A stretch of 64,000 nt of DNA from Phragmites australis (taxonomy: Eukaryota > Streptophyta > Magnoliopsida > Poales > Poaceae). Location of the stretch: contig NC_084929.1 of NCBI RefSeq assembly GCF_958298935.1, positions 1,302,001 through 1,366,000 of the forward strand, given 5' to 3'. The notes under the pieces were generated by a model. That model was not told the DNA's origin, did no database searches, and saw only the letters and a program-made list of their open reading frames with translations. Position numbers and translations under genes: made by a program. The stretch's first letter is position 1. Each line of letters opens with the position of its first letter. Below are positions 53,301 through 64,000 of this stretch, one piece after another.

Positions 53301-56300
53301 AGTAAGAAATAAAGTTTGGCATATTTATTGAATATTTGAAATCCTGAATTTCGTTTTTCTTTACATCTTCTGTAACGTGTAACAGTTATAATTCTTGTAA
53401 TGTGTTAGCAGTAGAACAGTAGCACTTATCAGTTAATGTATCGCCAAACTTCAGTCTGTGGTATGAATAGGAGAAAATATTCTCAAAGCAATGAAGTTCT
53501 TCAGTGAAGCTTCTGCATTATTAAGACATTCTCAAGTGGCGGAGCCTGGAGGCCAAAAAGAGTCTTGGCCCTCCCTTTGGCTAAAAGTTTCTTAAGAATA
53601 ATACTAGGTTTTACCTTCTATATGCTAACTAGATGCTAGATTAGCCCTCTTGCTGAAGAACCCAAGTATGTTTGTGTCAGTTCACCCCTCCCAATTTGAC
53701 TTCAAGCTCCGCCGTTGAATTTGTTTCAGCACCAGACTGTCAAGATGCCATATGCTGATATCGTAGAAAACATTAGCGAACCATAGTTTGTGTATTGTGC
53801 CTATATCTTTTAAAATGTTCTGCCAAGATACCAGCTCTTTTATTTTGTAATACCAGGTAGAATGAATATGAAAATAGTATCCACGAAAAATATTCATACA
53901 CAAAGATAAGTGTTGAATTTGTTCTTAGTATATCTCATAACAAAAACTTATCTAATTCAAAACATGGCTTTAGACAACGGTTCAAATTTTATGAGATCAT
54001 GCTTATAATAAGTATAGCATACCTAACAACTAAACTGTTATATATATTACTTCATCAAATATACACATTTAAGCATATGGTTCTAGTTCCTTATTGTCTA
54101 GTGAGTTACACTAATGACAAATTGCTATGTCTTGATATATAAATAAAGCTACTTAACGTCAAATATGAATTTATGGTCCTTTCTAACCTTTTATGTATAA
54201 TCCATGGCAGAGATTTGATTCATTTATGGATGTCTTGAGAGATATACTTGAGGAAAGGTAATATTTAATGTTTGCAATTGCACCTGTAACCCACATTTTT
54301 CTTAAATATCAAAGTGTTTACTCATTTTTTTTGGGAGGCAGTGGCTTAATATTTAAGAAGCTTGATAAAAGATTAGAGAGGACAATGCTGCATTCTTACC
54401 GCAAGGTATGTTCTTTGGCTTTCTGGACTGCACAGCAGGGTTCAGAGAACCGGCATGAACCAGTTGGTTCCTTGTAACCAATCCCAGAATAGGTTCTAAA
54501 TTTTAGCCGGCTCAGGCCCTAAACCACATCCACCCCATTTGATGTCATAATTCACAAGGAATTCGTCTACTATTACTCACTAGATATGCATAATTGCATA
54601 TGCCCCAAAAATCAAATTATGAAAAGCTCAAATTGAAAATTTGGCAAACTCTGGGAAAGCTGGAACCATTCTGGTTGGATTTTGAAAACTCTGCTGTACT
54701 GCAGTTCTTTTTCCTTGTTCCCCTGTTTGTTTGGGTTTTTCTGTATCTGGCTAAATATTAGTTTGTTGATATTTACACATCAGTTATACGGTATGATACT
54801 GTGGTCTTAGTATCTCCATGAACATATACTATTTTATGTATTTAGCTCAAATTAGTGCAAGCACAAGTACCAGAACGGATGTCAAGCTCTCCATGATAAT
54901 ATAAAGTTACCAACAGACTGATAGATATAATTTTTGGAGTTCAGACTGCTGAACTGGTTGGGTTGGTATTGCATGTGTGAAAAAGATGATGTCCAATATA
55001 GTATGCAGTGTACTGAATAAAGAATTTGGTATTTGTTTGACATGTTAACTTTTTTATTATCTGAATTTCAATTGCTAATTATGACACCTGAACTTGTATA
55101 TGCAATGAAGGACTTGACAGCGCAAGTTTCTTCAGAGAATGATCCAGTTTCTTTTCTCCCAAAAGTTGTTGCTTTACTTTTTCTGCAGGTTTGTTTGATT
55201 ATGTCTTTCTCGTTCTCTTTCTTGACTTGTTCTATATTCTTATATTGATCTGTGATGCATCCCATTTTAATATTTTGTAGGCATTCAATAAGGCTCTTCA
55301 GGCACCAGGAAGGGCTGTTGGCGCTGTTATCACACTGCTGAAGGTAACTACAAGTACCCCGACTTTCATTTGTTTGAAGATAAGCTTCATGCAGTTCTTG
55401 CAGAATATGATCTTTTTTTAACAATAGTAATTACGGATGGCAGATTCATGATGATCTGCATATTTGTCATTTAGCTTCCTGAGAATTTTCTCACATCTCA
55501 TAACAATAAACTTCATTATTAATTTTATGTTATTTCCCCTGGGAAAAGTAGCTGGTATGATGTGTTTGTGTGTTATGTACTCAGCTTAGCTTTGTTTACT
55601 CATGAACAAATGAGGCCAAAAAATGTTATAAATGGCTAGGCAACTGTATACTGGTTGCTTCCTGACTTGGCGTGAGAGCACAAAGGCAGAGTCGGTTCTT
55701 TCCTCACTGTAGATGAGGTATACTTTCATAAGACTGCACAGCTGCATGTATTTCTACTCATAGTGCAAAACCGAATTGGTAGCAATGTTCAAATAACTCA
55801 GTGAACATGCACTCCCTCTCTGTTTGCCGGAAACTGCCTGGTTTCCAAAATTCTTCTAACTGGTCTTATTTAGTTCAATTTATGTTTGTATGTTTTTAAG
55901 TTATCTGTTTCCTTCAAATGGAATCATTGCCAATGTGCATAGTATTCCATTGAAATAGCGTTATAAATACCCTGATTACCGCCAGTGTAACCCCAGGCCT
56001 CACAGGATTTCCAGAAACCAGATTAACCAGCTGACTCCTTAGTTTTTTTTTTTTCAGAATGCTGATTTTTTTTTTTTTTTTTTTTTTTTGGCCCCGGGGG
56101 GTGAGGAATCTAATGTGATGCTGCATTATGTCTCTTGTCTCATATTCAGATTAAATTCAATGAAAGCAAAATCTGTCTCTGTGTGGTTGTACAATTCTTC
56201 CCCATTTTGCAGGATAAGCTGCCAGCTTCAACCTACAAGGTATTGGCCGATTATCACAGCACTACAGTGAAACTTCTAGCACTACAAGCTGCTGCTACTG

Positions 56301-56891
56301 ATGATGTAAGTCCACTTAAAACTGCAAATTTATATCTACTTATTCATGTCTTTGCATTGGAGAAAAAAGATTGATAATTTTGCAATAGTTATTTGATTTC
56401 TGGCTTGAAACTTGTAGTGCATAATGTTGTAAAGTTATATTCCCATTTCCAATCTATTTGAAAATTCTTGCTGTAACTGTATATATTGGTTGGGTTTACT
56501 TTTGAGATTACGAGGGCATGTGTGCTCAAGCACCAGCACCTACGCAAATGCGCACCCTAGCGGGCTAGCGCACCCATACATGGGCACCACCACCCTACCA
56601 GGAGGTGATTCCATATATATTGATTGACTGCTAATTGTTCATTATTCAGCTTGTTTATTCATTCATGGGCATGATGCATGAACAATTCACCGATCTTCTA
56701 GCATACGAATGAGTCTATAAACTATGAAATACTGCTGTGTTGTCCACTCGCAATCATGCATTGGTTTTTGTGTCTTTGCCCTGCAGGAAGAAGATTGTGC
56801 ATCTGATCGGATGCTAGAGAAGAAGGAAGATCTGGAACAAAGGCTGATGCCAGAATTGAAATCCCTGGTCCTCGGCACAGGCAAAGAATGA
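47380..56891 (+). CDS. UFL1: E3 UFM1-protein ligase 1 (20 coding exons, 821 aa)
   Basis: Scaffold ligase of ufmylation, which transfers UFM1 to targets such as ribosomal protein uL24/RPL26 at the ER with DDRGK1 and CDK5RAP3. Exons: 47380-47553, 48304-48615, 49010-49276, 49355-49402, 49713-49778, 49861-49964, 51164-51257, 51327-51383, 51511-51958, 52047-52201, 52453-52518, 52619-52687, 53003-53092, 53224-53289, 54211-54257, 54342-54405, 55111-55188, 55281-55343, 56213-56305, 56787-56891; all GT-AG, in frame, 2,466 nt. Conserved stretches: SERNVVELVQKL, GKEYITS, EIKKRGRASLVDLSDTLGVD, LYTPAYVSRITAMVRGAARG, FFQSIFNGLLKEG, ARYPDGIALDSVFVHPSV and LKLLSSHLRPMLVDSW. Residues ~400-500 (exon 9) are a Ser/Lys-rich disordered segment (GSKKKRGKGTGSTKGG). 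No catalytic cysteine is expected in this family. Length is close to other plant UFL1 proteins (~800 aa). Confidence 0.95.
50318..51056. mobile_element. Foldback element (long inverted repeat) in UFL1 intron 6
   Basis: The outer parts of this block are reverse complements of each other over at least ~180-290 bp. The left arm has GCAAACACCCCCC, GATCACAAAAAAATTC, AACTAGAAACAATTCTA, CTTTGCATCATATTTCATGG and GTGCAGCTCATTTATTA. The right arm has TAATAAATGAGCTGCAC, CCATGAAATATGATGCAAA, TTAGAATTGTCTCTAGTTTT, AATTATTTGTGATT and GGGGGTGTTTTTGCA. C-runs (50323-50337, 50421-50433) interrupt the left arm. It resembles a long-TIR MITE; family and TSD not determined. Confidence 0.7.
53533..53717. mobile_element. 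Small MITE in UFL1 intron 14
   Basis: About 185 bp with inverted ends CAAGTGGCGGAGCCTGGAGG and TTCAAGCTCCGCCGTTG, a terminus common in small grass transposons. Exact TSD unclear. Confidence 0.5.
56066..56089. repeat. T24 homopolymer next to GGCCCCGGGGGG (UFL1 intron 18)
   Basis: A run of 24 T followed at once by GGCCCCGGGGGGTGAGG. A second T-run lies at 56043-56054. Length may be unreliable, since such runs are error-prone in assemblies. Confidence 0.9.
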
Positions 56892-57338
56892 GCAGGAAGA
56901 TCGCATGCGTTTACACAAACAAGGCTATCCTCTTCGTTAGAGCTGATTTTGCATTCTGCTCCTGCAGATTTGGCCCTCTCGAAGCGAAAGAATCCATGTT
57001 CATAAAATAATGTACATTCCAGGGGTTCTTTCCACAACAGAATTGTCTTCCCATGTACTTAGAATGTAGTGGATGTTCATGTTAAATTTAGAAGAAGAGG
57101 TCACTGGTTTTACTACTGAATCCAGAATTCCAGATGAAACGGAGCGCCAAAAGCCCAAAACGAATTGCGATTTTTAATCAAGCTATCCGATCTGGCCCCC
57201 CAATTTGCAACAAAAAAAAAGGTAATCAACTGCGGGGGTAAAGCTGTCAGCTAGGAATTAAAACTCTTTCATCAACAAAACTTCGACAAATTTCAACTTG
57301 TCTACTTGCTATAAGATGCTTGCACGATGTTTCAGAAG

Positions 57339-57794
57339 GTAGTGTTTGGTTTTTTGTACGAGGTGATATATAGATGAGATGATACTAAATATGTTGTCAT
57401 ATTTATGTTTGGTTGGATGAACGATACTAATTTAGGATAAGTGTTATAGATTCTAAGGATACTCTATTAAGATGTTAAATCATTTTGTGTTATAGATTCT
57501 AAGGATACTCTATTAAGATGTTAAATCATTTTATATAGGAAAATTAGCTGAACGACTTCATACAAACCTTGTCGGTTCCTGTAATTACATATGTTTAGTG
57601 AGTATTAATGAGAATTAATCTTTTTAGTAACTAAATACATTTATATGCATTCTATATATCCAACCAAATATTCTCATGTATCACTCTATACATTGAAACA
57701 AACATGTTACTGGTATCATCTCATCTGAAATCATTCTATCCAGCCAAGACGATCCCATCCTATTCAACTTCCTACACCTAAACAAACACTACTA
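57339..57794. mobile_element. Tourist-like element downstream of UFL1
   Basis: Inverted ends GTAGTGTTTGGTTTTTTG and CCTAAACAAACACTAC, AT-rich interior, 456 bp. It contains a 46-bp tandem duplication at 57441-57532. The TSD is not clear-cut. No coding sequence. Confidence 0.65.
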
Positions 57795-58182
57795 AAATGT
57801 TTGACAATGTAATAGGCTTTATGCAAACTCAAAAGTCTGACCTGCAAAAGTCCTTTCTTTGTTATAGTTTGGCTCTAGGTGCCGTGATCTCCTACATCTC
57901 CCAGCTAGTGGTATGCATGCATGTGCCTCCAACGAATTCTTCAAGCACACAAGACGCAGAAAGATTCATCTCGATTTCCACGAGCTCCTTGAGTGTGGGC
58001 TGCTAGCTCCTGAGCAAATAGGAAGTTTTTCTCCAGATCAGCTTTGACACCACACTGGTGCTGAAACTTAACAGCAGCTCCAGCGTTGATTTGTGCGCCC
58101 AGACGGTGAATCAAGAACCGTCCACCCCGGTGTCTTGCAGAGATCAGATTTGTGCGCCCGAGGATAGAAACATAGTAGCCGT
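57795..58182. other. No gene seen
   Basis: Intergenic sequence between two transposon relics. No conserved protein or RNA recognised. Confidence 0.5.
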
Positions 58183-58690
58183 TAGGGATGTTAACGGGAA
58201 TCTCCATCCCGAACGAAAGAAAATTTCCTATCTTCATCCATAAACCCGTTTGTGAGGAATATTTTCTCCTTATCTCTGTTCCCACTACAGTTTCTATATA
58301 GCAGCAGGTCGTGCTCTGGACGGTCTCTGCCTCGCAGTCCATGCGTCTGGGCTAACTCTCGTGCTGAGCTGCACCACCAATCACAACCTGCTCCCGCTCC
58401 CGTATGGGCCTCGCGTCAAAACCATCTGCTCAACCGCCAGCCGAATACGCACCAAGCCACCCAGCCTGCTTCGCTCCTGTGTCTGGGCCGACAGCCTTGG
58501 CTACAGTTAGGCCATAGCCCTACAGGGAAACGGGGATGGGGGAGGGGGAACTGTACCCGTCCCCGCCATACTAGATGGGGGAACTTTTCTCCCATTAAAC
58601 CTCTCGTGGAGGGGAAATTAGCCCCATCACTATTCACTAATAGGGGAATTCCCCATCGAGGAACGGAGATCGAAACCATTGACATCCCTA
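58183..58690. mobile_element. hAT-type non-autonomous element
   Basis: 508 bp with ends TAGGGATGTTAACGGGAATC and ATTGACATCCCTA. Interior GGGGATGGGGGAGGGG/CCCCATC runs are typical of this repeat. Flanks GTAGCCGT and ATAACCAT differ only by G/A changes and may be an aged 8-bp TSD. Confidence 0.65.
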
Positions 58691-59119
58691 ATAACCATTG
58701 GATCAGCCCTGTGCGGTCAAAATTGGCGTGGACAACTACAAAGACATAATTTCAGGTATGCCACTAAAGTTTAATCAAATTCTTATTCTTTCATACCATT
58801 AAATTAGTTTTTTCATCCTAACATTCGTCATAATGGAGGTGACGATGGTGGTACAGGATGAAAAATTAGGTTTTTTTTATTATTTATGTGTCATTGAAAT
58901 CAACTTCGTTATGACAGTGATATCATGTAGGGAAAAAAATTGAGTGATGCTCTAAAAAGAACCATAATTTTTTAACAAATAAAAAATTTCGTTAATGTCG
59001 GCACTCGGCAATTATCTCAACTACAAATGGAGGCCCGTTTCTTCTTCCTCACACGACCGTCGACTCCTCGTCGCTTCGTGTCCCGAGCCAGCGGAAGCTT
59101 CTAGAACGTTCGCGACCAG
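58691..59119 (+). promoter_or_regulatory. Intergenic region and 5' leader of the CFAP298-like gene
   Basis: AT-rich intergenic sequence becoming GC-rich from ~59030. GGAGGCCCGTTTC (59029-59041) and TTCTAGAACGTTCGCGA (59099-59115, resembling a heat-shock element, nTTCnnGAAnnTTCn) lie just before the ATG. No TATA box near the start. Confidence 0.4.
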
Positions 59120-61015
59120 ATGGTGGTGCTACACGTGAAGCTATCGGCGCCCGCCTCCTCGTCGTCTCCGGAGGCGGCCGAGGAGGAGATGGAGTTCCTG
59201 CACGAGTGCGCTGCCTCCGCGTCCGTCGCGGACGTGGCGGCCGCACTCGGCGCGCTCGCCGGCCTCCAGGCCCGCCTCCTCTCCCTCTGCCATCGCCTCA
59301 GAGGTGAGAGACTTCCGAGGCCGCGTCCTCTCTTCGTACGGGCAGATCGAATCGAACTGACGCAGGCGTGGCGTGGCTGGTCAGGTTCTGCAGAGGCGTG
59401 CGGTGCGGATGCAGGTGCGGCGGGCGAGCTCGAGAGGGCGCTAGACGAGGCCGAGGCCTACGCCTCCAAGGTCAGATTCTCGTAGTTTTCCCCCACTTTT
59501 TCCGCGAGGAATTTACGTTCCATTTGATTCAGGTCCCGGTTTGTTAGCCAGGAGTTGCTTGAATTAGATGCGAATTCGCACTTGATTTTCAGAATTATTT
59601 GAGAGTTCAACTATGTCACTTGATTTTGTTGATCAGTGTTTAGTTGGTGGATTGAATACTAGTCTTTCGAATTGAACTCCATAGATCAAATACAGAAGGA
59701 TACAGTGTGTGCTACTATAGGATGAGACTGCTCTACTCAGTCACTTGCAGCAGACACTTATATTTCTAATTAAATCGACCATGAGATATGTGCTAATTTT
59801 ACTGGTGGGAGTGCCGTGCAAGTGTATTTGCCGGTTGAGTGCTTTGTACCTGCATTTCTAATTAAATCGACCATGAGATATGTGCTAATTTTACTGGTGG
59901 GAGTGCCGTGCAAGTGTATTTGCCGGTTGAGTGCTTTGTACTGGCAAAATTTTAAAAATAAACGACATGTTTGTTTCAGGAATTAAGTTCCTATTATTCA
60001 GTTGACGTTCTTTAAAAATTCACCAAACAACTCGTTGCCTGGTTGGGTTTCCATTCACCACTTCGTATGATCCTTGTTCTATATATCTAAAATTTAATGT
60101 TTTAGATTGGGAAAATGAAGCGAAATTAGCATTTTCCTTCAGTTCATAATCGATAAAAGAAACTCTGTACATGTTTCTGTGACCCAGGATATGTTGATCT
60201 AATTTAGCACATGTGCACCGCTTGTAATGAACAACATTATAGCTCCTAACGATATGAAACAATCGAGAACGAGTTCGATCCCTGGAAGAAAGGATTGGTA
60301 GTGGCTGGATTTCTTATAAATTTATTTTTTTAGTGTATCTGAAGGAGATTTTGAGAGGAGTCTGAATTTTACTGCAGGAGCAAGTGCAGCATAATAAATT
60401 TCTGTTGCCTCATGCTCTAAGGGAACATATCAAGAACATTCAGAAGAAATGTGCTACTGCTCTACAAGAATCTCCAGAGGCATTGTGTTTGCAACAACCA
60501 TCATCAGGTAACATTCATTATAGTTAATAACGTAGGTGCAATTTACTGAAAAAAGTAATGCAGATACAATACTCCAGGAGAAAGTTAAATTGCTCGTTAG
60601 ATGGGTTGTTATTTCTTTTGTAGTTTTGTTGTACCGGCATTTGAAGTTTTTTAACCTGTTATAAAGTTTATCAACCAAATTAAGTACTAGTTCCAACAAG
60701 CCAGCAATGCTTTCCTTTGATGAAGAGTAGTTACATCATTACATAGGGTAACTTCTGCTTACTATCAAGTTTTTCTTGTAAGCAATACCCAGGCAACAAG
60801 CATGAGAAGATACAGCTTTGGTGGGCTGGAAAAGAGCTAGCAATGGGCCAGAAGTTATCTGACTATATCGGTGTTAATGATAAAACAAAGGTAATATGCA
60901 TCTGTACTTCTGTAGTACAAGACCGGTTTCTTCACTTAATGATTGCCTTTTGTAACTTTTGTGTTAATATATGCAGATTGTCATCAGGCTAACACAAGCT
61001 CCTGATGAGCCTTGA
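59120..61015 (+). CDS. CFAP298/C21orf59-related protein (five exons, 178 aa)
   Basis: Exons 59120-59303, 59385-59470, 60378-60507, 60793-60890, 60977-61015; GT-AG, in frame (537 nt), stop TGA 61013-61015. Intron 1 is only 81 nt. An alternative acceptor at 59394 also keeps frame. The protein starts MVVLHVKLSAP, has an Ala-rich N-terminal part with LERALDEAEAYASKEQVQ and LPHALREHIKNIQKKC, and ends with IQLWWAGKELAMGQKLSDYI and NDKTKIVIRLTQ (residues 140-172). The start and the WWAxKEL...LSDYxGxNxKTKI block match animal CFAP298 (C21orf59), a protein needed for dynein-arm assembly in motile cilia. This copy is much shorter than animal forms (~290 aa), lacking their middle and C-terminal parts. 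Grasses have no motile cilia, so its role here is unknown. Confidence 0.82.
59762..59941. repeat. Perfect tandem duplication (92-bp period) in intron 2
   Basis: The block starting ATTTCTAATTAAATCGACC at 59762 repeats at 59854 and both copies end GAGTGCTTTGTAC (59849 and 59941), with no difference seen. A recent slippage or duplication event, or an assembly artefact. Confidence 0.95.
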
Positions 61016-62400
61016 ATGTGCTTCTACCCTTGAGTGATCTTGCAGAGTTAGTTTCTTTTTGGATAATGTATGCAAGCTATCGTCTTGTAAGATGTTTTTC
61101 ATTTTCATAAGCAAGTATCCTCTTCACATGTACCACTTATAGTAGTTATTTGTCTCGCAGTTTGTTTCCTTTTGTGCCAGTTATTATCCCCTTTTAAAAT
61201 GTTTTTTTATTTTCATAAGCTAGCATCCTTGTCATCTGTATAAAAACCTTAAAACTTATGGAGAGTTTTCTTATGATAACTTCAGCTGCACGATTTAAAG
61301 ATGCCTTCTAATGCAAATATATGGAATTTACTAAGTAGAAAAATGGTGCATGCATTGCTCTTTAAATCGTTTTACTTTGGAGACAAGATGCTTACTTTGA
61401 TTAATGGAATACTGTGTTTGAGAGCCCAAATTACTCGGGCTTGCCTCCTTGCACAAACTTAGAGGTGCATACCTAATGAATACTAATGGCTAGGTACAAT
61501 CATGCAAATCACTTTGAAGCGGTTTCCCTTGGAGGGGGATGATGTTTCATTTGACAGCAGGAATGGAACTCACATTACTCTAGCAGACAAAGTCTCATTC
61601 TGTCCATGAGATAAGGATGGCTAGTCCAGAACTTATTGGTGCAATACAATTTTGAAGAAAAAAAGTCATAAACTAGTGTTCACACTTAAGTTCAGAGTAG
61701 AGATCTGAATCTATTCACTCTCGGAAATTAGGAGGCAACCTTGTAAGTGGATTGGTCTCCTATTCACATTAGGAGTTTGTTTTCTGTATGGAGAACTGGA
61801 ACATGGTAATATGTTATCATTGACAGCTTCTTATCTATTTTTTTGGTATCTAGTTGTAAAGGAGACACTGGGAGATCATTGAATCCCTTATTCTCTCATG
61901 TCCCATAAGATAGCAAAGAAAAATATATATTCTTGCTAAATAATGTCCCCTGGTGTTTTCCTTTAGAAGATGGTAGCCTTATTCTGCAGTATCGTTTGTT
62001 ATTCATAATGATGTTCTTATTTGATTCTTTTTGTTAACAAACTAGAGAATCGTGCTGAGAAATGTGGTCCAATGTGTCATTGCAGCCTACATGAGGGACC
62101 TAACATGCTCTGCACCCTTTTGTGTTTGATCTGGCTCAACTTTGGCTGTTGTATTTAGTTCCCTACTGAGGCTTGCTTGTCCTCGTATGCATGTCTCTTG
62201 ATTTCCCATGAACAAACACTCACTGCCAAGCAAAAAGTGTGCTAACGTCATGTGGGTATCTAGTTTTCTATGTCAGTAGATAAACTTACCCCACTGCAGT
62301 CTGGTTGCAGACAGATGCAGCTGATTCTCTACTTGTATTTGGCTTTGAACACTAGGCAAATCAACACAGTGGTACTGGTACAAGCTTTGTTATTTGTTTC
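61016..62400. other. 3' UTR of the CFAP298-like gene and intergenic sequence
   Basis: Probable 3' UTR to ~61140. A short block (GATGTTTTTCATTTTCATAAGC at 61089) recurs in altered form at 61199. No further gene recognised; open frames are short and without motifs. Confidence 0.5.
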
Positions 62401-62419
62401 ATGGATTATATATTTTTTT

Positions 62420-62590
62420 TTCTAGGAGAAAATTCCTTATTTGCCATCGAATGATAACCTAATGCCCTGCATGCCATTGAAAAAATTGAGTTTCCTTATT
62501 TACCATTACTTCTAACTTGCATCCCCTACATGCCATTGCCGTTTGTTTGGCCCCTAGATGCTGTTAAGTGGTAGTGTAAAAGACGCATTT
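62420..62590. repeat. Interspersed-repeat-like sequence
   Basis: Contains the internally repeated phrase TTCCTTATTTGCCATCGAA / TTCCTTATTTACCATTACT, with TGCATGCCATTG and TACATGCCATTG, of a type often seen in grass genomes. Boundaries not determined. Confidence 0.4.
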
Positions 62591-64000
62591 GCCGCCGGTG
62601 ATGTACAGGGGCACTCCCCGCCGCGCTCCTTGTGCTTGCCACCGCGTCTGCGCTCCCTGCCCTAGCGGCCGAGACGCTCGCGCCACCCCCACACACGCGC
62701 CCACCGTGTGAACCAAACCAACACTGTTCCTTCTGTCATCACAAGTTCAGGAACCAGCCACAAGTAGTGGTTTTGGCATGTCTCACCCAAGATATACCCT
62801 GCTCTGATTAGTGATTACTTTAAACTGGCCTGCTGTTGAGTTTTGGAACCACCTCCCAACAAAATTTCATTAGATTCCTATGTTTCGCAGTTTTGGCCTT
62901 GTAATCAAGCAAGTGATGAAGTCGGTGCCTCCTGTCCACAAACTACAGGTATAAATCCTGTTTCTTTGCCAGATCTCTCGTCTTTTGCTGATAGAAGATA
63001 TGTTTCTATTATTTCTCTTTGTTTTTCTTTTTGACAGAACATATCATTTCTTTTTATAACATGAGCTAAGTGGCATAAAGCATTGATGCCTATCCTGCCA
63101 CACAGTTGCATTTTGCAAACAAATAATGTACTACCATATCTTGGTCGATTTGTTCAGCTTGTCTGTTACTGTATTTTTATACTCCTAGCTTTGACCTGTC
63201 AGTCAAACCATCTGCTGGACTGCTTCTCCTGGCGTCTGCCGCTGCAACGCCACCAGATGCTAGACAGCGTAGCAGTAATTCCGTTGTTCTTCTGCTCCAT
63301 CTGCCGACTTCTTGGCTCTGGTTTTGCAAATACTAATTATTTTGATCAATTAATTGGCTGCCCCTTCATCTTTGGTCTATTTCTGAATTTGCCCTCCATT
63401 CGGTCTGAGGCCGGAACACGACAATCATTCTACATGATCATGACCTAGTTATTCGCTAAGGATGCACACGGACCAAAGCAGTGCTGCAGCACACGAGACT
63501 TTTCCCCCCTTTTCCAGTTTGTTGTGATTGCAAATCTCTCTACATCACCTTTTCTCTCCCCCCCTGAACATCAGAAACAGAATGGTGAGAGCTTTTTTCA
63601 TGGCCCCTGTAACAGTACCAGCTCCCTTTTCCTCCTCTCCTCTGCAGATTCTTTGGTTTGCTCCATCCATTGTTGCTGTTGCTTAAGCCTTTCACTTTAA
63701 CAGACACTCGGAGAGAGGCATAGAGACGGTGAAAGGAAGGAAGGAAGGAAGGAATCTCTCGTGTTTGTATCGGGCTCGCTTTCTCTTTCTTCTCTGCCTG
63801 TTCACTCTTCAGTGCCCGTGCTCATCAGCTGGGCCTGTTGTGCTTGGATTGCATGAATGACCCGTCTCAATCAGAATTCAGAAGAGGGAGGAAGAGCTGA
63901 GCTGAGAACTGGCAATCATCAGCTCAAAGCTGCTCGCCTTTTCACCACCCTTGCACCCTATCTATCAATCTATAATGTTGCTGTGACCTTGTCAGTCAAG
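62591..64000. other. No gene recognised; possible 5' region of a gene beyond the window
   Basis: Mixed sequence without a coding match. The last ~400 bp are pyrimidine/purine-rich (TTTTCTCTCCCCCC at 63550, GAAGGAAGGAAGG at 63733-63753, TTTCTCTTTCTTCTCTGCC at 63780), like a 5' leader, but no start of a recognisable protein follows before the window ends. Confidence 0.4.

Noticed and set aside
62843..63448. Short plus-strand frames near the right end
   Set aside because: No motif, no supporting splice-joined partner exons, and composition typical of intergenic DNA.

Overview
The window is nuclear DNA of a flowering plant, almost certainly a grass. The evidence is interrupted genes with GT-AG introns, GC-rich first exons, Tat-lineage Ty3/gypsy elements with GC-rich coding, and Stowaway, Tourist/Harbinger, hAT and CACTA elements with typical target-site duplications (TSDs). 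The left ~45% is mostly nested retrotransposons. The right third carries three ordinary genes, whose exons I joined by hand.

Layout. 1-8817: 3' part of a decayed Ty3/gypsy (Tat-type) element 'A' on +, with pol, a spacer, an antisense gene with its own TATA box and intron, and a shortened 3' LTR. 8818-18059: a related element 'B' on -, with 5' LTR, PBS, gag, protease, RT, RNase H and integrase; its far end is cut off exactly at the end of A's LTR, as if A had inserted into B. 18199-25660 and 37582-43510: two direct copies of a ~6-kb segment holding a Stowaway MITE, a LINE remnant interrupted by a gag-only copia-like element, and the 5' half of a Nudix hydrolase gene. Copy 1 also carries a 1,466-bp solo LTR; copy 2 preserves the empty site. 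25661-37581: a Harbinger-like element, a second solo LTR, a dead Ty1/copia element split by a CACTA element, and three tandem DUF247 relics, the last full length apart from one stop codon.

41855-45279 is the intact Nudix gene (NUDT9-like, 308 aa). 47380-56891 is the E3 UFM1-protein ligase gene UFL1 (20 coding exons, 821 aa). 59120-61015 is a small five-exon gene related to CFAP298/C21orf59 (178 aa). These three genes lie head to tail on + and are the functional content; I see no operon-like link between them. The NUDT9-UFL1 neighbourhood may be old, because I recall the Arabidopsis homologues having almost adjacent locus numbers.

The most interesting features are the spliced, TATA-driven antisense gene inside the retrotransposon, the hairpin-rich repeat array in the LTR U3 and its echo as a coding minisatellite in pol, the solo LTR with its own empty-site control in the same window, the gag-only LTR element, and the DUF247 relic cluster. 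Limits: no alignments were run, identities are by eye, and transposable-element edges without a stated TSD are approximate.
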